Shown: positions 8,977 through 17,777 of the stretch, piece by piece
Position numbering within the stretch: position 1 is the first letter of the stretch
Layout of the letters: each line of letters begins with the position of its first letter
Program-made: the position numbers and the translations under genes
Origin: an uncultured Methylococcaceae bacterium
Lineage (GTDB): Bacteria; Pseudomonadota; Gammaproteobacteria; Methylococcales; Methylococcaceae
Assembly (NCBI GenBank): GCA_903859815.1
Contig: CAIOOA010000136.1
Location: 51,415-115,414, forward strand
Length of the DNA: 64,000 nt
Direction: 5' to 3'
Notes under the pieces: model-generated
What the model saw: the letters and a program-made list of their open reading frames with translations, nothing else
The model's database searches: none
What the model was told of the DNA's origin: nothing

Positions 8977-10196
8977 TGTTGTCTCCTCTTGACTGGATTG
9001 ACTAAGAGTACCGATTCGGTATAGACATGTCGTTTATATCCATCAGTAAATGGCCCTACATTCCCATGCAAGCCTAAATTAAAAACAATTGTGCAATAAG
9101 CGGGTGGATTGAGCGTAGGGCAAACGGATGTTTTTTCCACATTGCGTGACAAAATATTAAGTTTGACGACGACAATATTAGTCCAGTCAGTGGCACTCGG
9201 AGCAACAGTGAAAGAGCCATCGGGAGAACCATCCAGATCAGTGTCAACCCCATAATCAATCTGTAAATTTTCGATGCCTTCAACCAGTGGAACCTCCCTA
9301 AACTGTCTTGTGCCAGCAACCGAGGTTAATTCCATGCGCTTAAGGGTAGGTATCGGGCTTCCATTATCATCAGTGGTTTGGCAGACTTTATTAAGTCCAG
9401 TCCCACCTGTAGCCATGCTGCATGGGCTGATGAAATAGATATGGACATGATATTTAAAAATATCTGCTGCGAGTCTAGGAGTAGTAATTAAAGGCGAAGG
9501 ATTCATGACGTTAGCCTTCTTGAGAATCAGGGGGGTGGAGCCATCCGCTTGAGTCCCAACGACATTAACGGAATTATCAGAATTTAAACTACCCAATGCG
9601 AAACCAGTCGGGTTGCCATTTTGCAAGTCCGCATTTTGAATACCCATATTACGGTCAAACGGGCTTGCCTCACTAGTGCTAGTCGATTGCAAGTAGATGT
9701 CATTAACTGTTGGGGATGTAATCGATCCGGCAGTGTCAACCCTGCGGACTACCAATATATCCGTTCCCGTTTTATGGTCCGGTAGGCAGCTAGGTGTGCT
9801 GGAGGGGTTGTTATACCCAGACACCGGAAAAACTAAGGAAATATTGGCATTGTATGGATCAGTGGAAATATCAGGGGTTTCAGGATTGGTTACACAAGGA
9901 TCACTGAAACCGGACATGTTAACAATGGGGGGTTCCCAAGGACCATAGTAACCGGCATGATTAAGGTCTTGTTGCAATACAAACATGGCATATCGCCCAT
10001 TTTCCATTTGCATAGTTGTTTTTTCCAATTCACTCCGCATATTGCTTTGTTGAATGATGTAAGCGGTGATAAGGATTAACAATAATATATCAATTACCAT
10101 TGCAACCATTATCTCGACGAGTGAGATGCCTTTTTGATAAGTGGCAACTTTAATAAAATGACATTTAAGTTGGCTTAAGTGTATAAGCGGTTTCAT
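8973..10196 (-). CDS. pilW: PilW-type minor pilin
   Basis: A 407-residue protein with a prepilin cleavage site G-ISLVEIMVA at about residue 23, Glu at position +5, and a hydrophobic alpha-1 helix (IDILLLILITAYIIQQ). The rest is a large globular domain with several Cys residues and short Asp-rich loops (DTDLDGSPDG). Size and place between pilV and pilX match PilW, a minor pilin of the tip complex in Pseudomonas-type systems. Prepilin peptidase PilD would process it, but pilD is not in the window. It follows pilV by five bases and overlaps pilX by four, so it is within one operon. Confidence 0.85.
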   Translation of the reverse strand: MKPLIHLSQLKCHFIKVATYQKGISLVEIMVAMVIDILLLILITAYIIQQSNMRSELEKTTMQMENGRYAMFVLQQDLNHAGYYGPWEPPIVNMSGFSDPCVTNPETPDISTDPYNANISLVFPVSGYNNPSSTPSCLPDHKTGTDILVVRRVDTAGSITSPTVNDIYLQSTSTSEASPFDRNMGIQNADLQNGNPTGFALGSLNSDNSVNVVGTQADGSTPLILKKANVMNPSPLITTPRLAADIFKYHVHIYFISPCSMATGGTGLNKVCQTTDDNGSPIPTLKRMELTSVAGTRQFREVPLVEGIENLQIDYGVDTDLDGSPDGSFTVAPSATDWTNIVVVKLNILSRNVEKTSVCPTLNPPAYCTIVFNLGLHGNVGPFTDGYKRHVYTESVLLVNPVKRRQQ

Positions 10197-10201
10197 GATA
10201 A

Positions 10202-10792
10202 TTAACTCAGTATTGGGATTTGCAAAGTAAGGCTTATAACCCTGCGATAAGCCTCATCCCCATACAAATTCTTTCCACACGACATACTTGAAGAAGGGGC
10301 ACTAGTTTTACCAACGCCTTGCCAAGCAACGCTAATCTGATAAGTATTGGTTGCTATAAGGCTAATACATCCACGCGCCCCAATCATTCCTCCAATATTA
10401 GTGCCTCCAGTGCTGGCTGTAGTTTCTGCTGCGCCTTTTAGCATCGAATTCCAATCACTTAAATCCGCAGTGGCCCGATTTTGTTGTGTCGAGGTGCCAG
10501 CCGTACAAGTTGGAGTACTCGTGACCCCAGTACCAAGATAGGGGGAGCCGTTAGTAAGATCAGTGGTGATTGCGTAACAGGCTGCCACCAAGCGATTGGC
10601 AGTGATACGGGCAGCTATGTCCTGAATCATGATCAGAGCCTGCGCCCGCTGGTAGGATTCCAATGTTGCTCTCATGCTTTCCGACATCAAACCCGCTAAA
10701 CCGAGCAGGCCAAGGGACAGAATGACAAGCGTGACTAGCGCCTCTATCATGCTTATGCCAGAAGTGAATTTGTTATTGATGCGGTGTTTCAT
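10202..10792 (-). CDS. pilV: PilV-type minor pilin
   Basis: A 196-residue prepilin-like protein. The leader ends in SG, and the mature N-terminus reads ISMIEALVTLVILSLGLLGLAGL, the distinctive ISMIE/SLGLLGLA form of PilV. The following segment (MRATLESYQRAQALIMIQDIAARI) is the usual amphipathic continuation of alpha-1. It works with PilW, PilX and FimT in priming pilus assembly at the inner membrane. The start codon directly abuts the fimT stop, without any intergenic base, which indicates coupled translation. Confidence 0.85.
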   Translation of the reverse strand: MKHRINNKFTSGISMIEALVTLVILSLGLLGLAGLMSESMRATLESYQRAQALIMIQDIAARITANRLVAACYAITTDLTNGSPYLGTGVTSTPTCTAGTSTQQNRATADLSDWNSMLKGAAETTASTGGTNIGGMIGARGCISLIATNTYQISVAWQGVGKTSAPSSSMSCGKNLYGDEAYRRVISLTLQIPILS

Positions 10793-11323
10793 TTAACAAC
10801 TGCCCCCGCTTTTCAGGTAACTTCTTGCCCTACCCGTATAATCTACACTAATACAGCGGGAATCGACGGATGTGGTGCTAGGGCTTGGATCAATGGTGAA
10901 AATTATGACAGAAGATGACAATCTTCCTGCACTATTATAGGTTAACACTGGGATATTGCTGCAATTTGTGGATGTATTGACGGAATCTATAATGCTCACA
11001 CCATCAATTGCACTGTGAACGCTAAGTGCTGTGGTGCCATTTAAAATCTTCCATCCATCCTTCCAGCACAAGCCAGATGAAATAACGGAAAGACTAATAC
11101 TTGTATTCCGTTTGATGGCCTCGTTACGCGCTAACATTAAATCACTCATTAAATCAAAAGTGGCAAATTTTATTCGTTGAGTGCTAGTGAATTTTTGATA
11201 AGTTGGGACAGCAATGGTCAACAATACACACAAGACAGTGATTGTTACCATCATCTCGACAAGGGTAAAACCCATTGATTGTTGATTTCCCTGTAGATTT
11301 GGTTTTGAATGATGATTATTCAT
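10793..11323 (-). CDS. fimT: FimT/FimU-type minor pilin (GspH family)
   Basis: A 176-residue protein with a leader ending SMG and mature start FTLVEMMVTITVLCVLL, a classic type IV prepilin motif with Glu at +5. Downstream the pattern LMLARNEAIKRN is a hallmark of the GspH/FimT domain, followed by a beta-rich region ending with a conserved Gly/Arg-rich strand (CISVDYTGRARSY). It is the second gene of the operon, between pilE and pilV. FimT proteins are minor pilins, and some relatives bind DNA during natural transformation; nothing here decides whether this one does. fimU is an alternative name. Confidence 0.8.
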   Translation of the reverse strand: MNNHHSKPNLQGNQQSMGFTLVEMMVTITVLCVLLTIAVPTYQKFTSTQRIKFATFDLMSDLMLARNEAIKRNTSISLSVISSGLCWKDGWKILNGTTALSVHSAIDGVSIIDSVNTSTNCSNIPVLTYNSAGRLSSSVIIFTIDPSPSTTSVDSRCISVDYTGRARSYLKSGGSC

Positions 11324-11325
11324 GG

Positions 11326-11784
11326 TTATTTACCTGTCCAACAATTCTTGACTGTGGCTGTACCAGTTGTGTAGCTCGTGCCATTGGTACTAATGTAGGT
11401 GTTACCCGTTTCATCTATCCTAAGATAGCCACATGAGCTGTCACGTGCGAGTTGTGCGCTGACAGGGGTTGCGGTAATGGTAAAAGTCGGCGGGGTAGTC
11501 GAAGGCGCGGTGACTGCTATGGTATAATTACTTGAAACTTGACTAGGAACAGGATATGTTGTCGTGATAGTGCTTGAGTATAGATGAGTGTCAAGCATCA
11601 TTTGAGTTTGTTTATTAGAAAGATTAAGTAAATAGGAGATGGCAGCGACTCGGTTTGAGCGACCTATATATTTGACATAGACAGGTACTGCAATTCTTGC
11701 CAGAATAGCAATAATCGAGACAACAATCATCAACTCAACCAGATTGAATCCATTCTGTGTAAAAGACATATTTAGTTTTTTCAT
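11326..11784 (-). CDS. pilE: PilE-like type IV pilin
   Basis: A 152-residue protein with a short basic leader ending NG and mature N-terminus FNLVELMIVVSIIAILARIAVP, a very typical type IVa pilin alpha-1. The C-terminus has two Cys residues framing the D-region (SSCGYLRIDETGNTY ... VKNCW). By position at the head of a minor-pilin operon this is PilE in the Pseudomonas sense, a minor pilin, not necessarily the major subunit. The Arg in ILARIAVP is unusual: most pilins have Ala there. It is separated by two bases from fimT. The promoter should lie between 11785 and about 12000. Confidence 0.85.
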   Translation of the reverse strand: MKKLNMSFTQNGFNLVELMIVVSIIAILARIAVPVYVKYIGRSNRVAAISYLLNLSNKQTQMMLDTHLYSSTITTTYPVPSQVSSNYTIAVTAPSTTPPTFTITATPVSAQLARDSSCGYLRIDETGNTYISTNGTSYTTGTATVKNCWTGK

Positions 11785-12188
11785 AATCTTATTCTCTATC
11801 TTATATTAGAATTAATGAATTCTAACTGCGGGTTATACGTCCTATAAACACCCTAACTTATACTTGTGAAAGAAATTGTCTTGCGATAGGCATCTGACTG
11901 TAAAAGGTGGATAAAAACCCCCAATATTTGAGGATCACTAGCCAATGCATAAAAATGACGAGTCACAAAGCCGACTGCAAATGATCGCAAGCTTATAACA
12001 ACTACGATTTTACGCTTCATTGGCGCACTTAGCTGAATCTATCAAAATATACTATAAAATCAAGTGGATAAGACTGTGAAATGCCTTAGCCACTAGTTGT
12101 GGTTCCAAACATCAAACCGAGCATCAATAACCGAATCGAATAAATGTTAACATGTCAGTACAAAGTTAGTGTAAAATGTTTATATTGC
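11785..12188. other. Intergenic region between pilE and tRNA-Glu
   Basis: About 400 AT-rich bases between the divergent pilE and tRNA genes. A TAAAAT hexamer about 12 bases before the tRNA with a TTAACA 19 bases further up is a plausible but stretched promoter. No sigma-54 type GG-N10-GC site is evident for pilE and no gene is seen. Confidence 0.4.
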
Positions 12189-12264
12189 GTCCCCATCGTC
12201 TAGAGGCCTAGGACATCGCCCTCTCACGGCGGCGACGGGGGTTCGAATCCCCCTGGGGACGCCA
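12189..12264 (+). tRNA. tRNA-Glu with anticodon CUC
   Basis: A complete 76-nt cloverleaf: acceptor GTCCCCA paired with TGGGGAC, D-arm TCTAGAGGCCTAGGA, anticodon stem TCGCC/GGCGG around the loop CTCTCAC, T-arm GGGGGTTCGAATCCCCC and encoded CCA. The body is very close to the E. coli tRNA-Glu, but the anticodon at 12223-12225 is CTC, not TTC, so it should read only GAG. It stands alone, just before an AT-rich, possibly acquired block. Confidence 0.97.
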
Positions 12265-12418
12265 TCCTAAGCAAAGACCTAGCACCGCTACTAGGGAATC
12301 AATCACACAAATCAATATTGAGCATAAAATGCGCCAAGATTGGTTGTGCATATAAATTATTTGGATTCAAATCTACCAAAAATTATAATCTAGTAAGTTA
12401 AGTATAGTAACTTTAACA

Positions 12419-13999
12419 ATGCTATTTAATTCCTACCCCTTTATATTCATCTTTTTACCTTTAGTAACGTTTATATTTTTTCAAATCTCCAGATATAGCA
12501 ATATCTTTGCATCAGCATGGCTTGTTTCGGCCTCACTTTTCTTTTATGGTTGGTGGAATCCAAATTATCTAATTTTATTGCTTTCATCCATCATTGTTAA
12601 CTATTCTTTAGGGGTTTGGTTAATCAGGGTACTTCGTAATAGTGGCAAATGTACTAAATCTAAATCAATTCTCATCATAGGTTTGGTTTTTGATTTATCG
12701 CTTTTGGGTTATTACAAATATACAAATTTCTTTATTAACAATTTGAATGTACTGACTGGATTGGATTGGAAAGTTAATAATATTATTTTACCCCTCGGAA
12801 TTTCATTCTTCACATTTACTCAAATTGCATTCTTAGTTGACGCATACCGTGGTGAAGTAAAAGGCTACAATTTTATTCATTACCTATTATTCATTACCTA
12901 TTTCCCACATTTAATTGCTGGGCCGATCATTCATCACAAGGAAATGATCCCCCAGTTTGAGAATAGCAACACTTATAAATTTAACTACCAAAATCTTGCT
13001 GTTGGTTTAACGGTATTCTTTATGGGTTTATTTAAGAAAACTGTTCTGGCTGATGGCATAGCTCCCCATGCAGTAGTTGTTTATTCAATCGCAGATAGTG
13101 GTCAGATTTTGACATTTCTGGAAGCTTGGTTAGGTGCTTTCTGCTATGCCTTTCAGTTATATTTTGATTTTTCCGGCTATTCGGATATGGCTATAGGATG
13201 CTCTTTGTTTCTTGGTATTAGATTGCCATTAAATTTTCATTCGCCATATAAATCTGTCAATATTATTGAATTTTGGCGGCGTTGGCATATGACTCTATCT
13301 CAATTTTTGCGTGATTATCTATATATACCCCTAGGGGGGAACAGATATGGTATTATATGGCAATACGTCAACTTGTTGATTACAATGACTTTGGGGGGGG
13401 TATGGCATGGAGCCGGTTGGAATTATCTACTATGGGGTGTTCTGCACGGAATGTTTCTGACTGTAAATCACCTTTGGCAAAATATAAGAATCAGTATGGG
13501 TCATGATCTAAAGCATTCTACAGCGATTGGTAGATTATTAGGGTGTATTCTAACAGTCTTTGCATTCGTGTTTTCTTTGGCATTATTCAGGACAAAGGAT
13601 TTGAACAGTGCTGAAATAATGGTGGAAGGAATGCTTGCACTTAATGGGGTATCGCTACCTTTGGAATGGAAAAATCAACTAGGGATATTAGAATCATATT
13701 TGACATTTTTAGGGCTTACGTTTCAAAAACTTAATGCTCGTGTCACGGATACTGGCTTTTCATCAGATGCATTTAAATGGTTAATATATTTGGCATTAAT
13801 CATCTGGCTGTTACCGAATTCACAACAGATTATGCAAAAATACTTTCCGGCTATTGCTCCGTATAAAGGTGAAGTAAATTATACTAATATGCTGCTTTGG
13901 CGACCAAATTTACTTTGGTCACTACTAACTTCAATTATAACAATTATTGGGGTAGTAAATATTACTAAGGTTAGTGAATTTCTATATTACCAATTTTAA
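12419..13999 (+). CDS. MBOAT O-acyltransferase, AlgI-like (copy 1)
   Basis: A 526-residue polytopic membrane protein starting MLFNSYPFIF, the conserved AlgI N-terminus. It has the family blocks LPLGISFFTFTQIAFLVD, FPHLIAGPI-HHKEMIPQ, LYFDFSGYSDMAIG, EFWRRWHMTLSQFLRDYLYIPLGG and the catalytic region with WHGAGW (His330) and VLHG (His343). AlgI-type MBOATs pass acetyl groups across the inner membrane for O-acetylation of exopolysaccharides. The paired SGNH protein encoded 18 bases downstream would act as the periplasmic acetyltransferase. Compared with the second copy the C-terminal part is longer and diverges after the usual VFFRA segment (here ALFRTKD). The DNA is strikingly AT-rich against its neighbours. 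The polysaccharide substrate is unknown; no glycosyltransferase lies nearby. Confidence 0.88.
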   Translation: MLFNSYPFIFIFLPLVTFIFFQISRYSNIFASAWLVSASLFFYGWWNPNYLILLLSSIIVNYSLGVWLIRVLRNSGKCTKSKSILIIGLVFDLSLLGYYKYTNFFINNLNVLTGLDWKVNNIILPLGISFFTFTQIAFLVDAYRGEVKGYNFIHYLLFITYFPHLIAGPIIHHKEMIPQFENSNTYKFNYQNLAVGLTVFFMGLFKKTVLADGIAPHAVVVYSIADSGQILTFLEAWLGAFCYAFQLYFDFSGYSDMAIGCSLFLGIRLPLNFHSPYKSVNIIEFWRRWHMTLSQFLRDYLYIPLGGNRYGIIWQYVNLLITMTLGGVWHGAGWNYLLWGVLHGMFLTVNHLWQNIRISMGHDLKHSTAIGRLLGCILTVFAFVFSLALFRTKDLNSAEIMVEGMLALNGVSLPLEWKNQLGILESYLTFLGLTFQKLNARVTDTGFSSDAFKWLIYLALIIWLLPNSQQIMQKYFPAIAPYKGEVNYTNMLLWRPNLLWSLLTSIITIIGVVNITKVSEFLYYQF

Positions 14000-14017
14000 T
14001 TTGGGTAATCGGTTTAT

Positions 14018-15085
14018 ATGCAGAATAATTTGAATGAAGCAAAACGGTATTTAATAAGTTATTTGCTAATAGTTTTAATTGGATTAAGTCTTTTATTTTT
14101 TATCTCGATTTACATTCAACCTCTAGACGGTGATTTAACTAGAATGGGTGGATATGCAGAGAAGGACTTTGGTTGGAACATTCCGCAAGAAGTTTTAAAT
14201 TCAAATATTTATCTTAACAAATCATATGATAAATATTATGATATTGTTGTCCTAGGAGATTCATTTTCAAAACATGGTTTATGGCAATCCTATTTCACGG
14301 AGAATTACAATCTAACTTTCACAACGTTAACTTGGGATAGTTACACTGTTGAAGATATACTGAATAATCCAGTATTTTACACTAACCCACCAAAAATATT
14401 TATAATTGAGAGTGTTGTGCGTTTGTTACCACTGCGATTCTCATTTCACCAGGAATGTAGTGTTGTCAATAAGCCAATTTATCATGATAAATGGCGTTTG
14501 CAACAAAGTGAGAAAAAAAATTTATTCGTTAGTAAAATTAGGGATACTTCATTTTATTGGTCTAAGATAAATTTGAAATTTGCGCTGACATATCTTGAAA
14601 ATAGTTTCCTTCGAATATTTTTCAAGACTGATCTATCAAAGGTAAAAAATTATTCGTTAACCAATACAGAGTTATTCTCAAATGTTAGGAATAATGAAAT
14701 ACTCGTATTGCACACTTGGTTTGATTCGAGGGCTTGGAAGCCTGGTGAAATATTAGCTACCATTTGTGTGATTGGTAAAATTCAAAATATTGTGAAATCA
14801 AATGGTAAAACAGTTTTTATTTTTTTACTTATACCCGACAAAGGAACTGCTTATGCAGACTATATAGTAAATCCTGAATTTACATTGTTAGAAAATATTG
14901 AGCAGCAAATGAGGGATAATAATGTGAATGTTCCAAAATTGCAAAATCATTTAAAAAATGCTATTGATAGTGGAATAAAGGACATTTACCTTCCTAATGA
15001 TACTCATTTTGGCTCAAAAGGTTACCAATTAACTGCAAAGGCACTGCATGAGTTGTTGTTAGAATTAGGGGTTGATTTAAATTAA
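14018..15085 (+). CDS. AlgJ/AlgX-like SGNH acetyltransferase (copy 1)
   Basis: A 355-residue protein with one N-terminal membrane anchor (YLISYLLIVLIGLSLLFFIS) and a periplasmic domain. The block GDSFS (Ser82) and the late DTHF (Asp328, His330) give the Ser-Asp-His set of SGNH hydrolases, in the arrangement of AlgJ, AlgX and related PatB-like acetyltransferases. An EKDFGWNIPQ motif after the anchor is shared with the second copy (ENDFGWNLPQ), supporting homology. It is paired with the MBOAT gene just upstream. Inferred role: transferring acetyl groups delivered by the MBOAT partner to an extracytoplasmic glycan. The gene is very AT-rich like the whole block. Confidence 0.75.
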   Translation: MQNNLNEAKRYLISYLLIVLIGLSLLFFISIYIQPLDGDLTRMGGYAEKDFGWNIPQEVLNSNIYLNKSYDKYYDIVVLGDSFSKHGLWQSYFTENYNLTFTTLTWDSYTVEDILNNPVFYTNPPKIFIIESVVRLLPLRFSFHQECSVVNKPIYHDKWRLQQSEKKNLFVSKIRDTSFYWSKINLKFALTYLENSFLRIFFKTDLSKVKNYSLTNTELFSNVRNNEILVLHTWFDSRAWKPGEILATICVIGKIQNIVKSNGKTVFIFLLIPDKGTAYADYIVNPEFTLLENIEQQMRDNNVNVPKLQNHLKNAIDSGIKDIYLPNDTHFGSKGYQLTAKALHELLLELGVDLN

Positions 15086-15156
15086 CTCTCTTATTCGTTA
15101 ATTACGGTACAATTTCCGTTTAATATTGTCTAACTCACTACAATTAAAGACATCAT

Positions 15157-16638
15157 ATGCTTTTTAATTCATATGAATTTATCTTCATTTTTCTACCTAT
15201 TTCCTTGTTTGTATTTTTTCAAATAGGTAGATACAACCAACTTTGGGCGGCTGCTTGGTTAGGTGCAGCATCGTTATTTTTCTATGGCTGGTGGAATCCA
15301 GTATATGTGCTATTGTTGCTTGCTTCAATCACTTTCAACTACTTTACAGGGATTTATCTAGTGAGAGGAGTTGCAAGGAATGACCAATCACGAAAGTTTT
15401 TCATATTATTTTTTGGTGTAGCCTGTAATCTTATTTTATTGGGTTATTTTAAATATTTTAACTTTTTTGTTAATACTCTAAATTCAACGGGTGGCTTTAA
15501 CTATGAAATTAATACTATTATCCTTCCGCTTGGAATATCATTCTTCACCTTTACCCAAATTGCATTTTTAGTCGATGCATCAAGGGGTATAGCTAGTGAA
15601 TCGAATTTTATTCATTATTTATTATTTGTCACATACTTTCCCCATCTAATAGCCGGTCCAGTGTTACACCATAAGGAGATGATGCCTCAGTTTCAAAAGT
15701 CTGATATATATCGTTTTAACTATAAATATGTTTCCATAGGTTTGACCATTTTTTTGATTGGACTATTCAAAAAGGTGATGCTGGCTGACGAGATGGTGAA
15801 ATATGTTAAACCTGTTTTCGAATCCGCCGCTCATGGTAATTCTGTTTCATTCAAAGAAAGTTGGGGTAGCGCATTGTCATATACCTTACAACTATATTTT
15901 GATTTTTCTGGATATTCAGATATGGCCATTGGCATCTCCAGAATGTTTGGAATAATGTTGCCTATAAACTTCAATTCTCCTTATAAATCAGTAAATATAA
16001 TCGAGTTTTGGCGGCGTTGGCACATGACATTATCCAGATTTCTTCGAGACTACCTATACATACCGCTGGGAGGAAATAGAAAGGGTTCTGTTAGACGCTA
16101 TTCAAATCTGATGATAACTATGATACTTGGCGGAATGTGGCATGGGGCAGGTTGGACTTTTATTATATGGGGAACGTTGCACGGTGTCTATCTGTTAATT
16201 AATAATATCTGGCATTCTTTTAGAAGGTTCATGGGTCACGATATTTCAAAGACCACATTGCTAGGTAAAATCATTGGTGGTTTTATTACATTTATCGCAG
16301 TCGTATTTGCATGGGTGTTTTTTCGAGCAGATAATTTACAAGCAGGTTTATCAATCACTGAATCCATGTTGGGGTTGAATGGATTTGGCTTTACTGGCCG
16401 TTTCCAATTATCAATGATTGCTAAATTATTGGCCATTGCTTGGCTTTTGCCAAATACGCAGCAGTTTATGGCTAAGCATGAGCCGTCATTGCTAAATCAC
16501 GACAACATCAACACGTACAAACTGGGATGGTTGCAATGGAATCCTACATTTATTTGGTTTGTATTCATTTTTATCATAGCTTCACAATCTTTACTTCAAG
16601 GTGATGAGGTGAGTGAATTTCTTTATTTTCAATTTTAA
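15157..16638 (+). CDS. MBOAT O-acyltransferase, AlgI-like (copy 2)
   Basis: A 493-residue paralogue of the protein encoded at 12419, with the same start (MLFNSYEFIFIFLP) and the same signature blocks: FFYGWWNP, LPLGISFFTFTQIAFLVD, EFWRRWHMTLSRFLRDYLYIPLGG and MWHGAGW with the catalytic His329. The C-terminal half is the more canonical one (VVFAWVFFRADNLQAG, WLLPNTQQ). The likeness along the whole length, together with the SGNH gene that follows, shows that a two-gene unit was duplicated in tandem. Likely role as for copy 1, perhaps with a different glycan or acyl position. It is two bases from the next gene, so an operon is likely. Confidence 0.9.
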   Translation: MLFNSYEFIFIFLPISLFVFFQIGRYNQLWAAAWLGAASLFFYGWWNPVYVLLLLASITFNYFTGIYLVRGVARNDQSRKFFILFFGVACNLILLGYFKYFNFFVNTLNSTGGFNYEINTIILPLGISFFTFTQIAFLVDASRGIASESNFIHYLLFVTYFPHLIAGPVLHHKEMMPQFQKSDIYRFNYKYVSIGLTIFLIGLFKKVMLADEMVKYVKPVFESAAHGNSVSFKESWGSALSYTLQLYFDFSGYSDMAIGISRMFGIMLPINFNSPYKSVNIIEFWRRWHMTLSRFLRDYLYIPLGGNRKGSVRRYSNLMITMILGGMWHGAGWTFIIWGTLHGVYLLINNIWHSFRRFMGHDISKTTLLGKIIGGFITFIAVVFAWVFFRADNLQAGLSITESMLGLNGFGFTGRFQLSMIAKLLAIAWLLPNTQQFMAKHEPSLLNHDNINTYKLGWLQWNPTFIWFVFIFIIASQSLLQGDEVSEFLYFQF

Positions 16639-16640
16639 AT

Positions 16641-17735
16641 ATGGGTAACTATAAAAAATATACAATCTGGTTGGTTGGATTATTAGCCGCAGAAGTCGCT
16701 ATAATACTTGCAACATGCTTATACTTGGAGCCGGTACTAGGCGACACAACACGACTGAGTGGTTATTCTGAGAATGATTTTGGGTGGAATCTACCCCAAA
16801 TAACATTTGAGCAACCGGCTAACCCGTTAAAAGAGAAATACGACCAATATTCCGATGTACTTGTTCTGGGTGATTCATTTTCATTCGGTGGCGTGCTTGG
16901 AATGATGAATTACCCATGGCAAACCTATCTAACCGCCAATACAGGTCTCTCTGTCACAACAATTAGTCATTACAATACGAAGACAAACCCACCTAGCTAT
17001 GATGCTTCGCTAATTCCATCTATCGTGAATAGCGAAGAATTTATCAAAAATCCTCCAAAGCTATTTATACTTGAGGTCGTTGAACGCCAACTCAATATAT
17101 TGCCTAAAATTGATGGCGATTGTAAGCACCATAGTAAATCTGATATTTCATTGAATATTACCCGTTTGCCCAAGCCTACAATGATTCCTGAGAAGTTGAT
17201 TCATCGATCAAAAGTTCGTCCTTCTCTTGGTCAGCAAATTAATTTCGCAGTAAAGTTTTGGCAAACTCTATTGTTAATCAATGCGGGTGAAAATCAAGCT
17301 TATATATTTTCTCTTACCAAGCCAGAACTATTTTCAAGTAGACGAAACGATACTTTGTTAGTTTACGAAGGGGATGTGAATAAAAAACAATGGAGCAACA
17401 AGGTTATCGAGGATGCAAAATGCAAATTTATCAATATACAAAACATGGTGCAGGCAAATGGCAAAACATTGTTTATCGTTATGATAGCCCCTGACAAATT
17501 GACCTCCTATTCTCCATTTTTAACCGATTCATCAGTGATTAACTACAGTGCGATACCAAAGCTGGCATCTGATCCATTTTTAAATCTACCCCGTTTTGAT
17601 TTGCCATTACAATCAGCGATCAAAGACGGTAGCGTAGATGTGTATTTACCAAATGACACTCACTGGGCAGGTAAGGGACATCAAATTGTTGCCGATGCAT
17701 TGATCAAATATCTTTCTGAATTACCAAACAATTAG
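16641..17735 (+). CDS. AlgJ/AlgX-like SGNH acetyltransferase (copy 2)
   Basis: A 364-residue protein with an N-terminal anchor (TIWLVGLLAAEVAIILATCLYL), GDSFS (Ser79) and DTHW (Asp339, His341), the catalytic set of SGNH-type acetyltransferases. It shares the SENDFGWNLPQ segment, the FIVMIAPDK/LIPDK strand and a VYLPNDTH block with copy 1, so the two are paralogues. The start lies two bases after the MBOAT stop, implying coupled translation. Together with copy 2 of the MBOAT it should form a complete acetyl-transfer module. It is followed by the housekeeping gene dusB after 42 bases, where base composition returns towards the local norm. Confidence 0.78.
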   Translation: MGNYKKYTIWLVGLLAAEVAIILATCLYLEPVLGDTTRLSGYSENDFGWNLPQITFEQPANPLKEKYDQYSDVLVLGDSFSFGGVLGMMNYPWQTYLTANTGLSVTTISHYNTKTNPPSYDASLIPSIVNSEEFIKNPPKLFILEVVERQLNILPKIDGDCKHHSKSDISLNITRLPKPTMIPEKLIHRSKVRPSLGQQINFAVKFWQTLLLINAGENQAYIFSLTKPELFSSRRNDTLLVYEGDVNKKQWSNKVIEDAKCKFINIQNMVQANGKTLFIVMIAPDKLTSYSPFLTDSSVINYSAIPKLASDPFLNLPRFDLPLQSAIKDGSVDVYLPNDTHWAGKGHQIVADALIKYLSELPNN

Positions 17736-17777
17736 ATTTTTGGTAGTTGGTATGAAACTAAAAAAATCCTGTAATAA

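Noticed and set aside
12189..17735. Genomic island with att sites made by tRNA-Glu
   Set aside because: No integrase gene and no second copy of the tRNA 3' end was found in the window; only composition and position hint at acquisition.
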